Source: Candidatus Symbiopectobacterium endolongispinus (GTDB lineage: Bacteria > Pseudomonadota > Gammaproteobacteria > Enterobacterales > Enterobacteriaceae). From it: a stretch of DNA of 64,000 nt. The translations under genes and the position numbers were made by a program. The DNA lies in NCBI RefSeq assembly GCF_018777385.1, contig NZ_JAFJYB010000001.1:372001-436000 (forward strand), in the 5' to 3' direction. Shown here one piece after another: positions 1 to 11,729 of the stretch. Position 1 is the first letter of the stretch; each line of letters opens with the position of its first letter. The notes below the pieces were generated by a model. The model did not search any database and was not told the DNA's origin. It saw nothing but the letters and a program-made list of their open reading frames with translations.

Positions 1-217
1 CCACGCGGCGGTAATCGGCGCTGAAATGGGCGGCGGCGGCTTTTACTTCGGCCTGACTGTCCGTTAGCACATCAATGCGGCGGTGCGGGCGGATACCTGA
101 CACCACGTCATTGCTAAAGCCTTGTTGCTGGTTACCGCGCACAAAGTCTGCCATCAGGTTGCCGAGAAGCGAACTATCGGCTAGCGTGGCCAAGTGAAGA
201 TGAGCAAGAAAATTCAT
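1..217 (-). CDS. acpH: ACP phosphodiesterase (partial, N-terminal part)
   Basis: The reverse strand opens with an ATG at 217 and runs off the left edge of the window, giving about 72 residues. The protein starts [10 protein letters not shown] and carries a conserved [11 protein letters not shown] stretch and an [11 protein letters not shown] stretch, which I recognise as the N-terminus of AcpH, the enzyme that removes 4'-phosphopantetheine from acyl carrier protein. It is divergent from queA, the arrangement found in E. coli. Nothing is broken in the part visible. The 3' end lies outside the window, so intactness cannot be judged. Confidence 0.85.
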   Translation of the reverse strand, partial: MNFLAHLHLATLADSSLLGNLMADFVRGNQQQGFSNDVVSGIRPHRRIDVLTDSQAEVKAAAAHFSADYRRV

Positions 218-356
218 TCTGCCAGTTTACATCAATTTCATGCACCGTTTGCTTATTTGTTGCAGCCGCGCGCTTACGGCTCTAGACTAGACCGCCGTTT
301 TTTTACCTGTTCCTGTCGAACACTCTTTTATAAATAGCACAACCAAATGAATAGCC

Positions 357-1449
357 ATGCTAGTCTCTGATTTTTCGTTTGAACTTCCCGAAGCGCTGAT
401 TGCGCACTATCCGCAGGCGCAGCGTAGCGGCTGCCGATTGCTGTCGCTGGACGGACCGACGGGAGCCCTGACCCATGGTGTTTTCACCGATTTGCTGGAT
501 AAGCTGGCACCGGGCGATCTGCTGGTGTTTAACAATACGCGCGTCATTCCTGCTCGTTTGTTTGGTCAAAAGGCCAGCGGTGGGAAGATTGAAGTGCTGG
601 TTGAGCGCGTGCTGGATACGCAGCGTGTGCTGGCGCATGTTAAAGCGTCCAAGTCGCCCAAACCGGGAACGGAACTGTTGCTGGGAGAGGACGGCATCGT
701 CAAAGCGGTGATGGCCCAGCGCCACGATACGCTGTTTGAGCTGCACTTTGATGATACGCGCGATGTGCTGACGATATTAAACGACATCGGCCATATGCCG
801 CTGCCGCCTTACATTGACCGACCGGATGAAGACGCCGATCGTGAACTGTATCAAACGGTGTATAGCCAGCGCCCCGGTGCGGTTGCCGCACCTACGGCGG
901 GCCTGCACTTTGATGAGCCGCTGCTGGCTGCATTGCGCGAGAAAGGGGGGGGTTGAAATGGCGTTTGTCACCCTACACGTCGGCGCAGGCACTTTCCAGC
1001 CCGTGCGGGTTGATACCATCGAAGATCACATCATGCATGCGGAGTATGCTGAAGTGCCGCAGAACGTGGTAGATGTTGTGCTGGCGTGTAAAGCGCGCGG
1101 TAATTGCGTGATCGCTGTTGGCACCACGTCGGTGCGTTCATTGTAAAGTGCGGCGCAGGCAGCACAAGATGCGCTGATTGCCCCTTTCTTCGATGATACC
1201 CGAATTTTTATCTATCCCGGCTATCATTATCGCGTGATCGACGCGCTGGTGACTAACTTCCATCTGCCGGAATCAACGCTGATCATGCTGGTGTCAGCGT
1301 TTGCGGGCTATCAGCACACCATGGCGGCTTACCGTGCGGCAGTGAACGAGCAGTATCGCTTTTTCAGTTACGGCGACGCCATGTTTATTACGCATAATCC
1401 CGCGGCTGAAGCGGAGCACATCGCCAGTGCGGCGGACAATGACGCTTAA
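357..1449 (+). pseudogene. queA: S-adenosylmethionine:tRNA ribosyltransferase-isomerase, broken
   Basis: QueA turns preQ1 in tRNA into epoxyqueuosine using the ribosyl part of SAM. The reading begins at ATG 357 ([10 protein letters not shown]) and follows QueA through residue about 196. A run of eight G at 945-952 then shifts the frame and the first frame stops at 954-956. The family sequence resumes in another frame ([13 protein letters not shown]), where the expected glutamate codon after TTSVRSL is TAA at 1144-1146. The rest continues in that same frame to 1449 and ends near the normal C-terminus. So there are two independent lesions, one homopolymer indel and one nonsense codon. The gene directly precedes tgt, its partner in the queuosine pathway, which is intact. 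Confidence 0.93.
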
Positions 1450-1529
1450 ATTTTTTGAAAACAAACGCATAATAGCGCCGCAGAGTGCAATCTGTTGGCG
1501 TGTTGACTGACTTACCAATAACAACATAG

Positions 1530-2702
<1,173 letters not shown>

Positions 2703-2816
2703 CGACGCGATTTTCGTACCTGCTGCGCGTGATGTGTACGGTTGAAGTGTTTTAGGCACATTTGGATTTCATATACTTTTGCACACGTTTGGTTTGATAA
2801 CAAAGAGGATAGTTAA

Positions 2817-3146
2817 ATGAGTTTTTTCATTTCTGATGCTGTAGCTGCAACTGGCGCTCCGGCACAAAGTCCGTACTCTCTGGTGATTATGCTGGCTGTT
2901 TTTGGCCTGATTTTTTACTTCATGATTCTGCGTCCTCAGCAAAAGCGCGCTAAAGATCACAAGAAACTGATGGACTCTATTTCCAAAGGGGATGAAGTGC
3001 TGACGACGGGCGGTCTGGTGGGTCGCGTGACGAAAGTCTCTGAGACCGGGTACATCTCTATCGCGCTGAACGACACCAATGAAGTGGTTATCAAACGTGA
3101 TTTTGTGGCTGCCGTATTGCCAAAGGGCACCATCAAAGCCCTGTAA
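2817..3146 (+). CDS. yajC: Sec translocon accessory subunit YajC
   Basis: A 109-residue single-span inner-membrane protein that associates with SecDF. One hydrophobic segment at about residues 20-38 is followed by the family signature ILRPQQKRAKDH and a small soluble domain with KGDEVLTTGGLVGRV. It sits between tgt and secD, as in E. coli, with a GAGGA site (tgata acaaagagga) ahead of the ATG. Length matches the family (110). Intact. Confidence 0.96.
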   Translation: MSFFISDAVAATGAPAQSPYSLVIMLAVFGLIFYFMILRPQQKRAKDHKKLMDSISKGDEVLTTGGLVGRVTKVSETGYISIALNDTNEVVIKRDFVAAVLPKGTIKAL

Positions 3147-3173
3147 TTTTTGATTTTCCCGAAGGAAACTACC

Positions 3174-5024
3174 GTGTTAAACCGTTATCCTTTGTGGAAG
3201 TACCTGATGCTGGTCGTGGCATTAGTCCTCGGCCTGCTTTATGCACTTCCTAACCTGTATGGTGAGGATCCGGCGGTACAAATCACTGGCGCGCGAGGCA
3301 TCGCCGCCAGTGAATCAACGCTGATCCAAGTCCAGAATGTATTACAAGAACAGCAGATCACCAGCAAATCGCTCGCGTTAGAAAGTGGTGCGATCCTTGC
3401 CCGTTTCTCCACTCCAGATATTCAACTGCGCGCTCGTGAAGCGCTGGTGAATGCATTGGGTGAGAAGTATGTCGTGGCCTTGAACCTGGCCCCCGCTACG
3501 CCAAACTGGCTGCGCATGCTGCGTGCGGAACCCATGAAACTGGGTCTGGACCTGCGCGGCGGCGTACACTTCCTGATGGAAGTGGATATGGAAACGGCGT
3601 TAGGTAAACTGCAAGAGCAGACCATGGATTCCCTGCGCAGCGATCTGCGTGAAAAGGGCATCCCTTATGCCACGGTGCGTAAAGCCGATGACAATACCGT
3701 AGAGATCCGTTTCCGCGATGCGGCAACGCGTAACGACGCGATTTCCTATCTCACCACCCGTCATCGCGATCTGGTGTTTAACGCCAGCGGCGATAACCTG
3801 ATGCGTGCGATGATGAGCGCCGAGCGCCTGCGTGAAGCGCGCGAATACGCCGTCCAGCAAAACATCAATATCCTGCGTAACCGTGTTAACCAACTGGGTG
3901 TGGCCGAACCGCTGGTACAGCGCCAGGGTGCGGATCGCATCGTGGTTGAGTTGCCCGGTATTCAAGACACCGCGCGAGCCAAAGAAATTCTGGGTGCGAC
4001 GGCAACGCTGGAATTCCGTCTGGTAAACAGTTCTGCGGACGTGACGGCAGCAGCCAATGGCCGTGTCCCGGTTGATTCAGAAGTGAAAAACATGCGTGAT
4101 GGCACCCCGGTGGTGCTGTACAAGCGTGTGATCCTCACCGGTGACCACATTACCGATTCCACCTCGGGTGCCGACGAATACGGTCGTCCGCAGGTGAACA
4201 TCTCGCTGGATAGCGCGGGCGGTAACGCCATGTCCAATTTCACCAAGGACAGCATCGGTAAACCGATGGCAACCTTGTTTGTGGAGTACAAGGACAGCGG
4301 TAAGAAAGATGCCACGTCAAGTCGTTCCATTCTGGAAAAACACGAAGAAGTGATCAACGTCGCGACCATTCAGTCGCGTCTGGGTAACAGCTTCCGTATT
4401 ACCGGTATCGATAACCCGAACGAAGCGCGTCAGCTCTCTCTGTTGCTGCGTGCCGGTGCGTTGATTGCCCCGATCCAGATTGTTGAAGAGCGCACCATCG
4501 GGCCAACGCTGGGGATGCAAAACATCACCCAAGGGCTTGAGGCCTGCTTGTGGGGGCTGGTGGCATCCATCCTGTTTATGGTGGTGTTCTACAAATGGTT
4601 TGGTGTCATTGCGACCACTGAGTTGATGGCTAACCTGGTGCTGATCGTCGGGGGGATGTCACTGTTGCCTGGGGCGACGCTCACCATGCCGGGGATTGCC
4701 GGTATCGTGTTGACGCTGGCGGTGGCGGTAGATGCCAACGTACTGATTAACGAACGTATCAAAGAAGAATTCAGGAACGGGCGCACAGTTCAGCAAGCCA
4801 TTCATGAAGGGTACAAAGGTGCGTTCTCCAGTATCGTCGATGCCAACCTGACAACGATGATCACGGCAGTGATTCTGTACGCTGTGGGGACCGGTTCAAT
4901 CAAAGGCTTCGCCATTACGACGGCGATTGGGGTTGCGACCTCGATGTTTACCGCTATTGTCGGCACCCGTGCGATTGTGAACCTGGTTTACGGCGGCAAA
5001 CGCGTTAACAAGCTGTCTATTTGA
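3174..5024 (+). CDS. secD: Protein translocase subunit SecD
   Basis: SecD works with SecF to use the proton gradient to pull exported proteins across the inner membrane. I place the start at GTG 3174 because the translation from there begins [10 protein letters not shown], the usual enterobacterial N-terminus, and a GAAGGA site lies just upstream. The product is 616 residues (615 usual). A first membrane segment at about 8-26 is followed by the conserved [10 protein letters not shown] motif near residue 126, the large periplasmic region, and the C-terminal block of membrane segments with [17 protein letters not shown]. It is intact and leads into secF after 10 bases. Confidence 0.97.
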   Translation: MLNRYPLWKYLMLVVALVLGLLYALPNLYGEDPAVQITGARGIAASESTLIQVQNVLQEQQITSKSLALESGAILARFSTPDIQLRAREALVNALGEKYVVALNLAPATPNWLRMLRAEPMKLGLDLRGGVHFLMEVDMETALGKLQEQTMDSLRSDLREKGIPYATVRKADDNTVEIRFRDAATRNDAISYLTTRHRDLVFNASGDNLMRAMMSAERLREAREYAVQQNINILRNRVNQLGVAEPLVQRQGADRIVVELPGIQDTARAKEILGATATLEFRLVNSSADVTAAANGRVPVDSEVKNMRDGTPVVLYKRVILTGDHITDSTSGADEYGRPQVNISLDSAGGNAMSNFTKDSIGKPMATLFVEYKDSGKKDATSSRSILEKHEEVINVATIQSRLGNSFRITGIDNPNEARQLSLLLRAGALIAPIQIVEERTIGPTLGMQNITQGLEACLWGLVASILFMVVFYKWFGVIATTELMANLVLIVGGMSLLPGATLTMPGIAGIVLTLAVAVDANVLINERIKEEFRNGRTVQQAIHEGYKGAFSSIVDANLTTMITAVILYAVGTGSIKGFAITTAIGVATSMFTAIVGTRAIVNLVYGGKRVNKLSI

Positions 5025-5034
5025 GGAGTGCGTC

Positions 5035-5958
5035 ATGGCACAGGAATATACTGTTGAACAGCTCAACTATGGTCGTAAAGTCTATGACTTTATGCGTTGG
5101 GATAACGTCGCGTTCGTCATTTCGGGCACTTTGTTAATCCTGTCACTGATTGTTATGGGTGTGCGCGGGTTTAACTGGGGGTTGGATTTCACCGGTGGTA
5201 CGGTGATTGAAATCAACCTGGAAAAACCGGCCGATCTGGATCTCATTCGTGACTCTCTGGAAAAAGCCGGTTTTGCCGATCCGTTGATTCAGAACTTCGG
5301 TAGCAGCCGTGATGTGATGGTGCGCATGCCGCCAAGCGTGGGCACGTCAGGTCAGGAACTGGGTAACAAAGTGGTTAGCGTGATTAATCAGGGCACGGAA
5401 CATAGTGCAGCGGTGAAGCGCATCGAGTTTGTTGGGCCGAGTGTGGGTAACGATTTGGCGCAAGACGGTGCTATGGCATTGTTGGCGGCGTTGATCTGCA
5501 TCTTGATCTACGTAGAATTCCGTTTTGAATGGCGTCTGGCGTTGGGGGCGGTGCTGGCATTGGCGCACGACGTGATCATCACCATGGGGGTGTTCTCGCT
5601 GTTTCAAATCGAAATCGATTTGACCATCGTGGCATCGCTGATGTCGGTTATCGGTTACTCGTTGAACGACAGCATCGTGGTATCTGACCGTATTCGTGAA
5701 AACTTCCGCAAGATTCGCCGCGGTACGCCTTACGAAATCATGAACGTGTCGCTGACACAGACGTTGAGCCGTACTTTGATGACCTCCGGCACCACGCTGG
5801 GTGTGGTATTGATGCTCTACATTTTTGGCGGCGCGATGCTGGAAGGTTTCTCGCTGGCAATGCTGATCGGGGTGTCTATCGGTACCATCTCCTCCATCTA
5901 CGTGGCCTCAGCGCTGGCGCTGAAGATTGGGATGAAGCGCGAACACCTGCTGGTGTAG
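5035..5958 (+). CDS. secF: Protein translocase subunit SecF
   Basis: Partner of SecD in proton-driven export. The 307-residue product has the N-terminal membrane segment (about 25-45), the [12 protein letters not shown] motif, the periplasmic domain, and the C-terminal set of five membrane segments with the family string [17 protein letters not shown]. coli SecF is 323 residues, the difference lying at the C-terminus. It is translated 10 bases after secD and ends shortly before a hairpin terminator at 6030-6052. No lesion. Confidence 0.96.
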   Translation: MAQEYTVEQLNYGRKVYDFMRWDNVAFVISGTLLILSLIVMGVRGFNWGLDFTGGTVIEINLEKPADLDLIRDSLEKAGFADPLIQNFGSSRDVMVRMPPSVGTSGQELGNKVVSVINQGTEHSAAVKRIEFVGPSVGNDLAQDGAMALLAALICILIYVEFRFEWRLALGAVLALAHDVIITMGVFSLFQIEIDLTIVASLMSVIGYSLNDSIVVSDRIRENFRKIRRGTPYEIMNVSLTQTLSRTLMTSGTTLGVVLMLYIFGGAMLEGFSLAMLIGVSIGTISSIYVASALALKIGMKREHLLV

Positions 5959-6029
5959 AAAGTCGAGAAGGAAGGGGCGGATCAACCCTCCATCTTGCCT
6001 TAAGGCCGTTTGATAACGTTGAGAGAAAT

Positions 6030-6052
6030 CCCTGCCTCGGCGGGGTTTTTTT
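6030..6052 (+). terminator. Rho-independent terminator after secF
   Basis: A GC-rich hairpin with arms ccctgc and gcgggg (one G-U pair) and a four-base loop is followed by seven T. It lies about 70 bases after the secF stop and ends the tgt-yajC-secDF transcription unit. It also falls at the point where gene order changes from the tgt-sec cluster to the yfbS-nuo cluster. Confidence 0.8.
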
Positions 6053-6167
6053 ATGGCAAACTACCAGAACAGACTTGGGTTAAGCGTGATTTTTTAGGCT
6101 GTTACCGTCTGGACGGTTATAAGTGACCGTGTTGCCGCTGGCTTACGCGTTTTTTGGGGAGGATCAT

Positions 6168-7677
6168 TTGAACCGCGAACTGCTCTGGGTGTTATCCCTG
6201 CTGTTGATTGCTATCTTATTGTTTAGCACCAATAAGCTACGCATGGATGTGGCGGCGCTGCTGGTTATCATAGCCTTTGTGTTGAGTGGTACCTTAACGC
6301 TGTCGGATGCGCTAGTCGGCTTCAGCGACTCCAACGTGATCCTTATTGCCGCGCTGTTTGTTATTGGCGAAGGGCTGGTCAGAACCGGCGTGGCGTATCA
6401 GGTCGGGGAGTGGCTGATTCGCGTTGCGGGCAACAGTGAGATCAAGATGCTGCTGATGCTGACCGTGGCGGCGCTGGGCGCATTTATGAGTTCCACCGGT
6501 GTGGTGGCGATCTTTATCCCTGTGGTGCTGAGCGTTTAGGCCAAAATGAAAACCTCACCGGGGCGGCTGATGATGCCGCTCAGTTTTGTTGGCCTGATCA
6601 GCGGGATGATGACGCTGGTGGCGACGCCGCCCAACATGGTGGTAAGCAGTGAGTTGATGCGTGACGGCAACCACGGTTTCGTCTTTTTCAGCGTCACCCC
6701 GATTGGTGTCGTAGTGTTGCTGCTTGGCATTGCTTACATGCTGGTGGCTCGATTCTGGCTGAGCGGTGTCGATCCGCTAGCGGCGAATGGCGAATAAAGA
6801 GGGCTGGAAGCGCAAGACCTTCCGTGACCTGATTCGCGATTACAAGCTGACGGGCAGGGCACGTCGTTTGGCGATACTGCCGGGTTCACCTTTTATCGGC
6901 CACCGCCTGGACGATTTGCGTCTGCGCCAGCGCTACGGTGCCAACGTGGTGGGGATTGAGCGCTGGCGTAAGTTCCGTCGCGTGATGGTCAGCGTGGCGG
7001 GTAACACCGAACTGCGGTTAAACGATGTGTTGCTGATTGATATGTCAGCCTCTGAAGTCGATTTGCGTGAGTTTTGCACCTCTCAGCGCTTGGAACCGAT
7101 GGTGCTGCGCGGTGAATACTTTTCTGAACAGGCTCGCGATGTGGGGATGGCGGAAGTGTCGCTGATCCCCGATTCTGAGCTCATTGGTAAGACGCTTTAT
7201 GACGTAGGCTTCCGCAGCCGCTACGGGCTTTCTGTGGTGGGTATCCGCCGCAATGGTGAGGCGATGGACGGATTGCTGACCGACGAACCGCTGCAACTGG
7301 GCGATATCCTGCTGGTGATTGGCGACTGGCGTATGATCCGCCAACTGCAATCGCAAAAGCATGTGATGCTGGTGTGCCTGTTTGTGCTGTGTGCGACGAT
7401 CGGACTCTTTATTTCCAACACCGCCACCACCGTGTTGATGGCGCCAATAGCCATTGCTGCGGCAAAACAGATGGGGGTTTCGCCGTATCCCTTCGCCATG
7501 ATCGTAGCTATCGCTGCCTCCGCGGCATTCATGACACCGGTTTCTTCACCGGTGAATACGCTGGTGCTCGGCCCGGGTGGCTACCGCTTTGGTGATTTCG
7601 TGAAAGTGGGTGTGCCGTTCACTGTGCTGGTGATGATTGTAAATGTCATCATGGTGCCGTGGCTGTATGGTTTTTAA
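6168..7677 (+). pseudogene. yfbS: YfbS-like SLC13/DASS-family transporter with TrkA-C domains, broken
   Basis: The family is an inner-membrane transporter of about 600 residues with two cytoplasmic TrkA-C domains in the middle. I start it at TTG 6168 (GGGAGGA site just upstream; the next residues [11 protein letters not shown] match YfbS). There are three lesions. An in-frame TAG at 6537-6539 interrupts [19 protein letters not shown] frameshift near 6785-6797 moves the reading from the first membrane block to the TrkA-C block ([18 protein letters not shown]). Then QLQSQ jumps at about 7355 straight to [11 protein letters not shown], which omits roughly 90-100 residues including several membrane segments. 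The rest runs to a normal-looking end. The position just before yfbR matches E. coli order. Confidence 0.9.
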
Positions 7678-7774
7678 CTGTGCGTTATGCGCCTTATAAA
7701 ACCACTTTTCTGCGCGTGCAGTGAGGGTTTCGTGCACAACGGGCTAAGCGACTTTCTACTACTCGCGTAGCCGC

Positions 7775-7824
7775 GCCAGCCATGGGGCGGCTACGTCACC
7801 GTCGCCCCATGGCTACTGGCTTTT
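7775..7824. terminator. Strong inverted repeat, probable bidirectional terminator
   Basis: A perfect 12-bp stem, agccatggggcg at 7778-7789 and its complement at 7803-7814, with further pairing outside, is followed on the plus strand by tttt. It lies between the end of the yfbS relic and the end of yfbR, two genes that converge here, so a two-way terminator is the natural reading. The run of T is short, which weakens the call. Confidence 0.55.
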
Positions 7825-7902
7825 CGCGGGGAATCACGCCGCTGCACGGTACCCTAAGCGTGATTTTTACGCAGATAAAAAACAAAACTACCCTATTCCG
7901 GG

Positions 7903-8505
7903 TTACAGGGTGGAACCCTGACTAATCTCATCCAGTGACAGGCTAAAACTCGGAATAAATACCTCCATGAAGTAGTCCATCTCCGGGCTTTGGCGTTGTT
8001 GCAGCGTCTTTTCCAGCCGAGTTTTGGCAAGGGCGAATTCGCTGTTACCGGCTGAAAGCTCTTCAAGGCATTTCAGGTAAGCGCACAGAGCATCCGCCTG
8101 TTTGACGATGGCGTGCTCTTCTTCACTACAGCAACTGTCATCAATCAGTTGGCGATAATCCTGCTGTAATTCGGGCGGCAACATGGCAATCAGGCTGCGC
8201 TGCGCCAGCTTTTCTATCTTTTTGTACTCATGGGCGATCTGCGCATTGAAATATTTTATAGGGGTTGGCATATCCCCGGTCAGCACCTCGCTGGCATCGT
8301 GGTACATCGCCAGCATCCCGATGCGTTCTGCGTTCAGGTTGCCATTGAATTTGCGGTTTTTGATCAACGCCAGTGCGTGAGCAACAAAGGCCACCTGAAG
8401 GCTATGCTCAGATACGTTTTCGGTGCGCACGTTGCGCATCAGCGGCCAGCGGCTAATCAGTTTTAAACGGGATAAATGGGCGAAAAAGTGACTCTGATTC
8501 ATCAT
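7903..8505 (-). CDS. yfbR: 5'-deoxynucleotidase YfbR
   Basis: Dephosphorylates deoxyribonucleoside 5'-monophosphates; an HD-domain metal enzyme. The product is 199-200 residues, the usual length. The family residues are visible: His33 in the SEHSLQ string, the [12 protein letters not shown] metal motif at about 65-76, and [16 protein letters not shown] further on. Two ATG codons are adjacent (8505 and 8502); 8502 gives [10 protein letters not shown], closest to the E. coli N-terminus. Intact, between two dead neighbours. Confidence 0.95.
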   Translation of the reverse strand: MMNQSHFFAHLSRLKLISRWPLMRNVRTENVSEHSLQVAFVAHALALIKNRKFNGNLNAERIGMLAMYHDASEVLTGDMPTPIKYFNAQIAHEYKKIEKLAQRSLIAMLPPELQQDYRQLIDDSCCSEEEHAIVKQADALCAYLKCLEELSAGNSEFALAKTRLEKTLQQRQSPEMDYFMEVFIPSFSLSLDEISQGSTL

Positions 8506-8614
8506 GTTCTCTCAGACGGCAGCACCATAATCAGATATTGTGGCCGCTCTCGGGAAGGATGTAAACGCCAGCGCGTCGTGAAAAATGACGCGCTGGCATG
8601 ATGCAAACAGAGAC

Positions 8615-9400
8615 TTACTTATGGTAATGCGACAGGAAACGGCCCAGTTTGTGGATGGCGGAAACCGGCTACCCGGTAGGTTTTAGATAAACCGTTAAAG
8701 ATCACCGTCAGCAGATCCGGTGCCAGCGCGGCGATGGAGTGGTGTTACGCCTCATCGTACAGAATTTTGTCGTAGATCTCGTCAGCAAAAATAATCAGGT
8801 TATGCTGGCGTGCAATTTCCACGATTTCCATCAACAGCTCTTTGCTGTAGACGGCACCAGTAGGGTTGTTGGGGTTGATGATCACGATGCCGCGCGTGCG
8901 TGGCGTGATCTTGCTGCGAGTGTCGTCCAGGTCGGGGAACCATCCGGCTTCTTCATCACACAGATAGTGTACCGCATGCCCGCTGGATAACGAGACGGCG
9001 GCGGTCCACAGCGGATAATCCGGTGCAGGAACCAGCATCTCGTCGCCTGTGTTAAGCAATGCATGGATTGCACGATCAGTTCGGAGACGCCGTTGCCGAT
9101 ATACACATCTTCCAGCGTCATTTCACGCATTCCGCGCGCTTGATAATGCTGCACAATGGCCTTACGCGCGGAATAAAGTCCTTTGGAATCGCAGTAACCC
9201 TGCGCGGTAGGTAAATTGCGGATGACATCGACCAGAATTTCATCCGGTGCATCGAAACCAAACGGCACAGGGTCGCCGATGTTCAGTTTGAGTACTTTAT
9301 TTCCTTCCTCTTCCAGGCGCTTGGCTTCTTTTAGCACCGGGCCGCGAATGTCATAGCAAACATTATCCAGCTTTTTAGACTTCTCAATGGGAGACATCAT
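8615..9400 (-). pseudogene. alaA: Glutamate-pyruvate aminotransferase AlaA, broken and internally deleted
   Basis: AlaA makes alanine from pyruvate using PLP; the intact protein is about 405 residues. From 9400 the reading follows AlaA (MSPIEKSKKLDNVCYDIRG) to about residue 118. It then shifts frame near 9060 (GVSELIVQSM into LLNTGDEMLVPAPDYP) and meets a stop at about 8745 in place of the Glu of EAEHHSIA. It continues HHSIAALAPDLLT...GLSKTYRVAGFR and then jumps to the last residues HKLGRFLSHYHK ending at 8615. So about 140 residues of the PLP domain after the lysine region are deleted, as well as the frameshift and the nonsense codon. Order yfbR-alaA-lrhA-nuo is as in E. coli. Confidence 0.93.
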
Positions 9401-9887
9401 AGATAGAGCGAACCTTTTTCAGGAAAAGCGTATTTCGCGATGAAATAGCATAACCTGCCTAATGTACTCCTGTGTTTACCCCTTTTGAAGAATGATCGTC
9501 GATTTTAGTGCAATGCTGCGGGCGGCTGCTCTGTTATTGTGCATTGATATCCCCGCAGAATATTCACTAATCCCTTTTTAAAAAAGGGAGATAAAGCATC
9601 CTGTGCGTATTTCTTTTAGTCAGGCTATTTATTCGGAGCGTGAAAATATAATTTCCAGTATAAAGGCGGAGCGGTTGTTTTTTTACCGAGCGGATAACGA
9701 TCCCGACACTATTTGGTGGTGGGCGTTAGCGGCTGGGTGAAAAGGCGATAATGGTAACGAAACGTGAGTATTTTTTGCCCTAATCGAACGACTGCGATAC
9801 TGTTTCAACATGTATTGTAATTAACGATACATGTAATAAAACACCAGGAATGTTTGTTAAATACTAAAATAGATAAGTGAAAATCGT
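9401..9887. other. Intergenic region between divergent alaA and lrhA
   Basis: About 490 bases without a supported gene. It should hold the divergent promoters of alaA and lrhA. The only clear structure is an inverted repeat at 9571-9589 (tccctttttaaaaaaggga), which is T- and A-rich on both strands and could act as a terminator or operator. The sequence near lrhA is AT-rich. Nothing else could be assigned. Confidence 0.4.
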
Positions 9888-10630
9888 ATGGCCAATGCAA
9901 ATCGATCGGTACTCAATCTTGATCTCGATCTACTCAGAACGTTTGTAGTGGTAGCGGATTTGAACACTTTCGCCGCCGCCGTGGCGGTTTGCCGCACGCA
10001 ATCTGCGGTGAGCCAACAAATGCAACGACTGGAGCAACTGGTGGGGAAAGAGCTGTTTGCCCACCACGGTCGTAACAAATTGCTAACAGAACACGGCGTG
10101 CAGTTTCTGAGTTATGCCCGCAAGATCCTGCAATTTAACGATGAAGCCTGCACCTCGCCGACCATGTGGTATTGCGCGGCGGATTATCGCTTTCGTCAGG
10201 ACGAACCCGTATCGCTGGTGCTGCTGGATGAGCCCAGCAATTTTCGTGCATTGGCGATCACCTTGCTCAATGAAGCAGGGATTCCTAGCGTATTGCCTAT
10301 GTCGCGTCTACGCTCCCAGCCGTGCGTGCTGCGGTGAAGGCTGGCTTGGGCGTAACGGTGCGCACCGTTGAGATGATGAACCAGGAACTGATGGTCTTGG
10401 GAACGGCAGACGGTTTACCGGTGCTTCCCGATACGCAATATTTTTTGTGCAAACGCCTGCAAGAAGGCAACACTCTGGCCGATGCCATTTTCAATGTGGT
10501 AGCGTCTGGTCACTACTATCGTGGTGCGTTGCTTTCAGGTGCCTCAGCCAGCGACGATAACAGCACTAGCGAGGGGGATGCGGCGCTGAAAAATGCCCTG
10601 TTTATGTTATTCAGAACGTTGCACACGTTC
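9888..10630 (+). pseudogene. lrhA: LysR-type regulator LrhA, internally deleted and frameshifted
   Basis: LrhA is a LysR-family repressor of flagellar and fimbrial genes in E. coli. The N-terminal winged helix is nearly perfect ([37 protein letters not shown]). After FNDEAC at about 10150 the sequence jumps to [11 protein letters not shown], which removes about 70 residues of the effector-binding domain. A one-base loss at about 10290 then shifts the frame; the shifted frame reads [20 protein letters not shown], as in LrhA. Likeness fades near 10600 and a terminator hairpin follows, so the open frame that runs on to 10804 is not original. The gene precedes nuoA as in E. coli. Confidence 0.92.
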
Positions 10631-10633
10631 ATA

Positions 10634-10682
10634 CGGGTATGGCGTAGTAGCAGGACGCCGTCACGGCTATGCCCGTTTTTTT
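10634..10682 (+). terminator. Rho-independent terminator after lrhA
   Basis: A ten-pair stem (cgggtatggc at 10634-10643 with gctatgcccg at 10666-10675, two G-U pairs) is followed by seven T. It marks the original 3' end of lrhA and separates it from the nuo promoter region. A shifted reading frame now passes through it, which supports decay of the lrhA 3' end. Confidence 0.75.
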
Positions 10683-11265
10683 ACTCCCTTCTGATTATCC
10701 TACTTCGTGATTATTCCCATTCGCTTGTGTTCCTTTTATCGTTATTCCTCGCGCCTTCTAAGGTTTTGTATTTTATGAAAAGCTGTTTCTTATTTTTCAA
10801 ATGAATACTGCAAACTTTCAGCTGTTAACATTGGCGCTGACAATTGGGTTTTTTTATTAACTAAATTGACAAAAATGTGTGTTAGATCAAAAAATAACCC
10901 TATTAACGCTAAGGGGGACCAGGTTTTCCGCACGAAAATGGTATAGTGCTTGTGCATTATCACCTATCCTTTTAGCTAGCAGGTTGTTAACAATTACACC
11001 CGCCAGAGCCAGACTGACTCGATTTAGCTGAAGTGTGAGAAGTGAGATATTAACAAAACAGCGTGCATGTTAAGTTATGTGCTGTTATTTTTAGTAAGGT
11101 TGAAGAAAGGTTACAAAATAAAGGACGCAACCGCTGCAAAAAGCGCTTAACGTAGATGTTTTCCGCACTGTTTGCAGGGTGATTATCCTTCCTTTTAATC
11201 GATGTGACGCCTTAACTGCCAATAGAGCAGGTCTTCAACGTCACTTTTGATGAGTAAGCAAGAGT
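10683..11265 (+). promoter_or_regulatory. nuo operon upstream region with candidate extended -10 promoter
   Basis: About 580 bases without a gene lie ahead of nuoA. At 10939-10947 the bases tggtatagt match an extended -10 element (TGnTATAAT, one mismatch), with no good -35 upstream. It would leave a leader of about 310 bases. A TTGACA stands at 10866-10871 but lacks a -10 at the right distance. In E. coli this region is long and controlled by ArcA, NarL, FNR and IHF; I could not assign those sites here. Confidence 0.35.
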
Positions 11266-11712
11266 ATGTCAACAACGACTGAAATCCTCGTCCATCACTG
11301 GGCATTTGCGTTATTCGTTATCATCGCCGTCGGCTTGTGCGGCTTCATGCTGCTGGGCGGGTTCCTGCTAGGTGGGAGAGCCAGGGCAAGGGCAAAGAAC
11401 GTTCCCTATGAATCCGGGATTGACTCGGTTGGCTCTGCGCGCATGCGCCTGTCCGCCAAGTTCTATCTGGTTGCCATGTTTTTCGTTATTTTCGACGTTG
11501 AAGCCCTGTATCTCTATGCCTGGGCCGTTTCCATTCGGGAAAGCGGCTGGCTGGGCTTCATTGAAGCTGCCATTTTCATTTTGGTGTTGTTGGCGGGGTT
11601 GGTCTACCTGGTCCGTATAGGCGCGCTCGACTGGACGCCGACGCGTTCAAAACGGCAGGTTATCAAGTCTGACTTTCCGGTTAATAACACTACCAACACT
11701 CATCCGCAGTAA
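11266..11712 (+). CDS. nuoA: NADH-quinone oxidoreductase subunit A
   Basis: First gene of the complex I operon and a membrane subunit next to the quinone cavity. The 148-residue product (147 usual) has three membrane segments at about 12-37, 66-86 and 95-118, with the conserved [20 protein letters not shown] loop between the first two and [14 protein letters not shown] in the second. It is followed after 17 bases by nuoB. Intact. Confidence 0.97.
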   Translation: MSTTTEILVHHWAFALFVIIAVGLCGFMLLGGFLLGGRARARAKNVPYESGIDSVGSARMRLSAKFYLVAMFFVIFDVEALYLYAWAVSIRESGWLGFIEAAIFILVLLAGLVYLVRIGALDWTPTRSKRQVIKSDFPVNNTTNTHPQ

Positions 11713-11729
11713 CAGCGAGGCACTTTAAG

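Noticed and set aside
9571-9589. Possible terminator upstream of lrhA
   Set aside because: The inverted repeat is real, but no gene ends next to it on either strand; kept only as part of the intergenic description.
10683-10804. Extension of the lrhA frame past its terminator
   Set aside because: The frame crosses a clear hairpin and T run and the residues ([14 protein letters not shown]) do not match LrhA; it is read-through after a frameshift.
10866-10896. TTGACA promoter for nuoA
   Set aside because: The -35 hexamer is perfect, but no -10 occurs at 16-18 bases.
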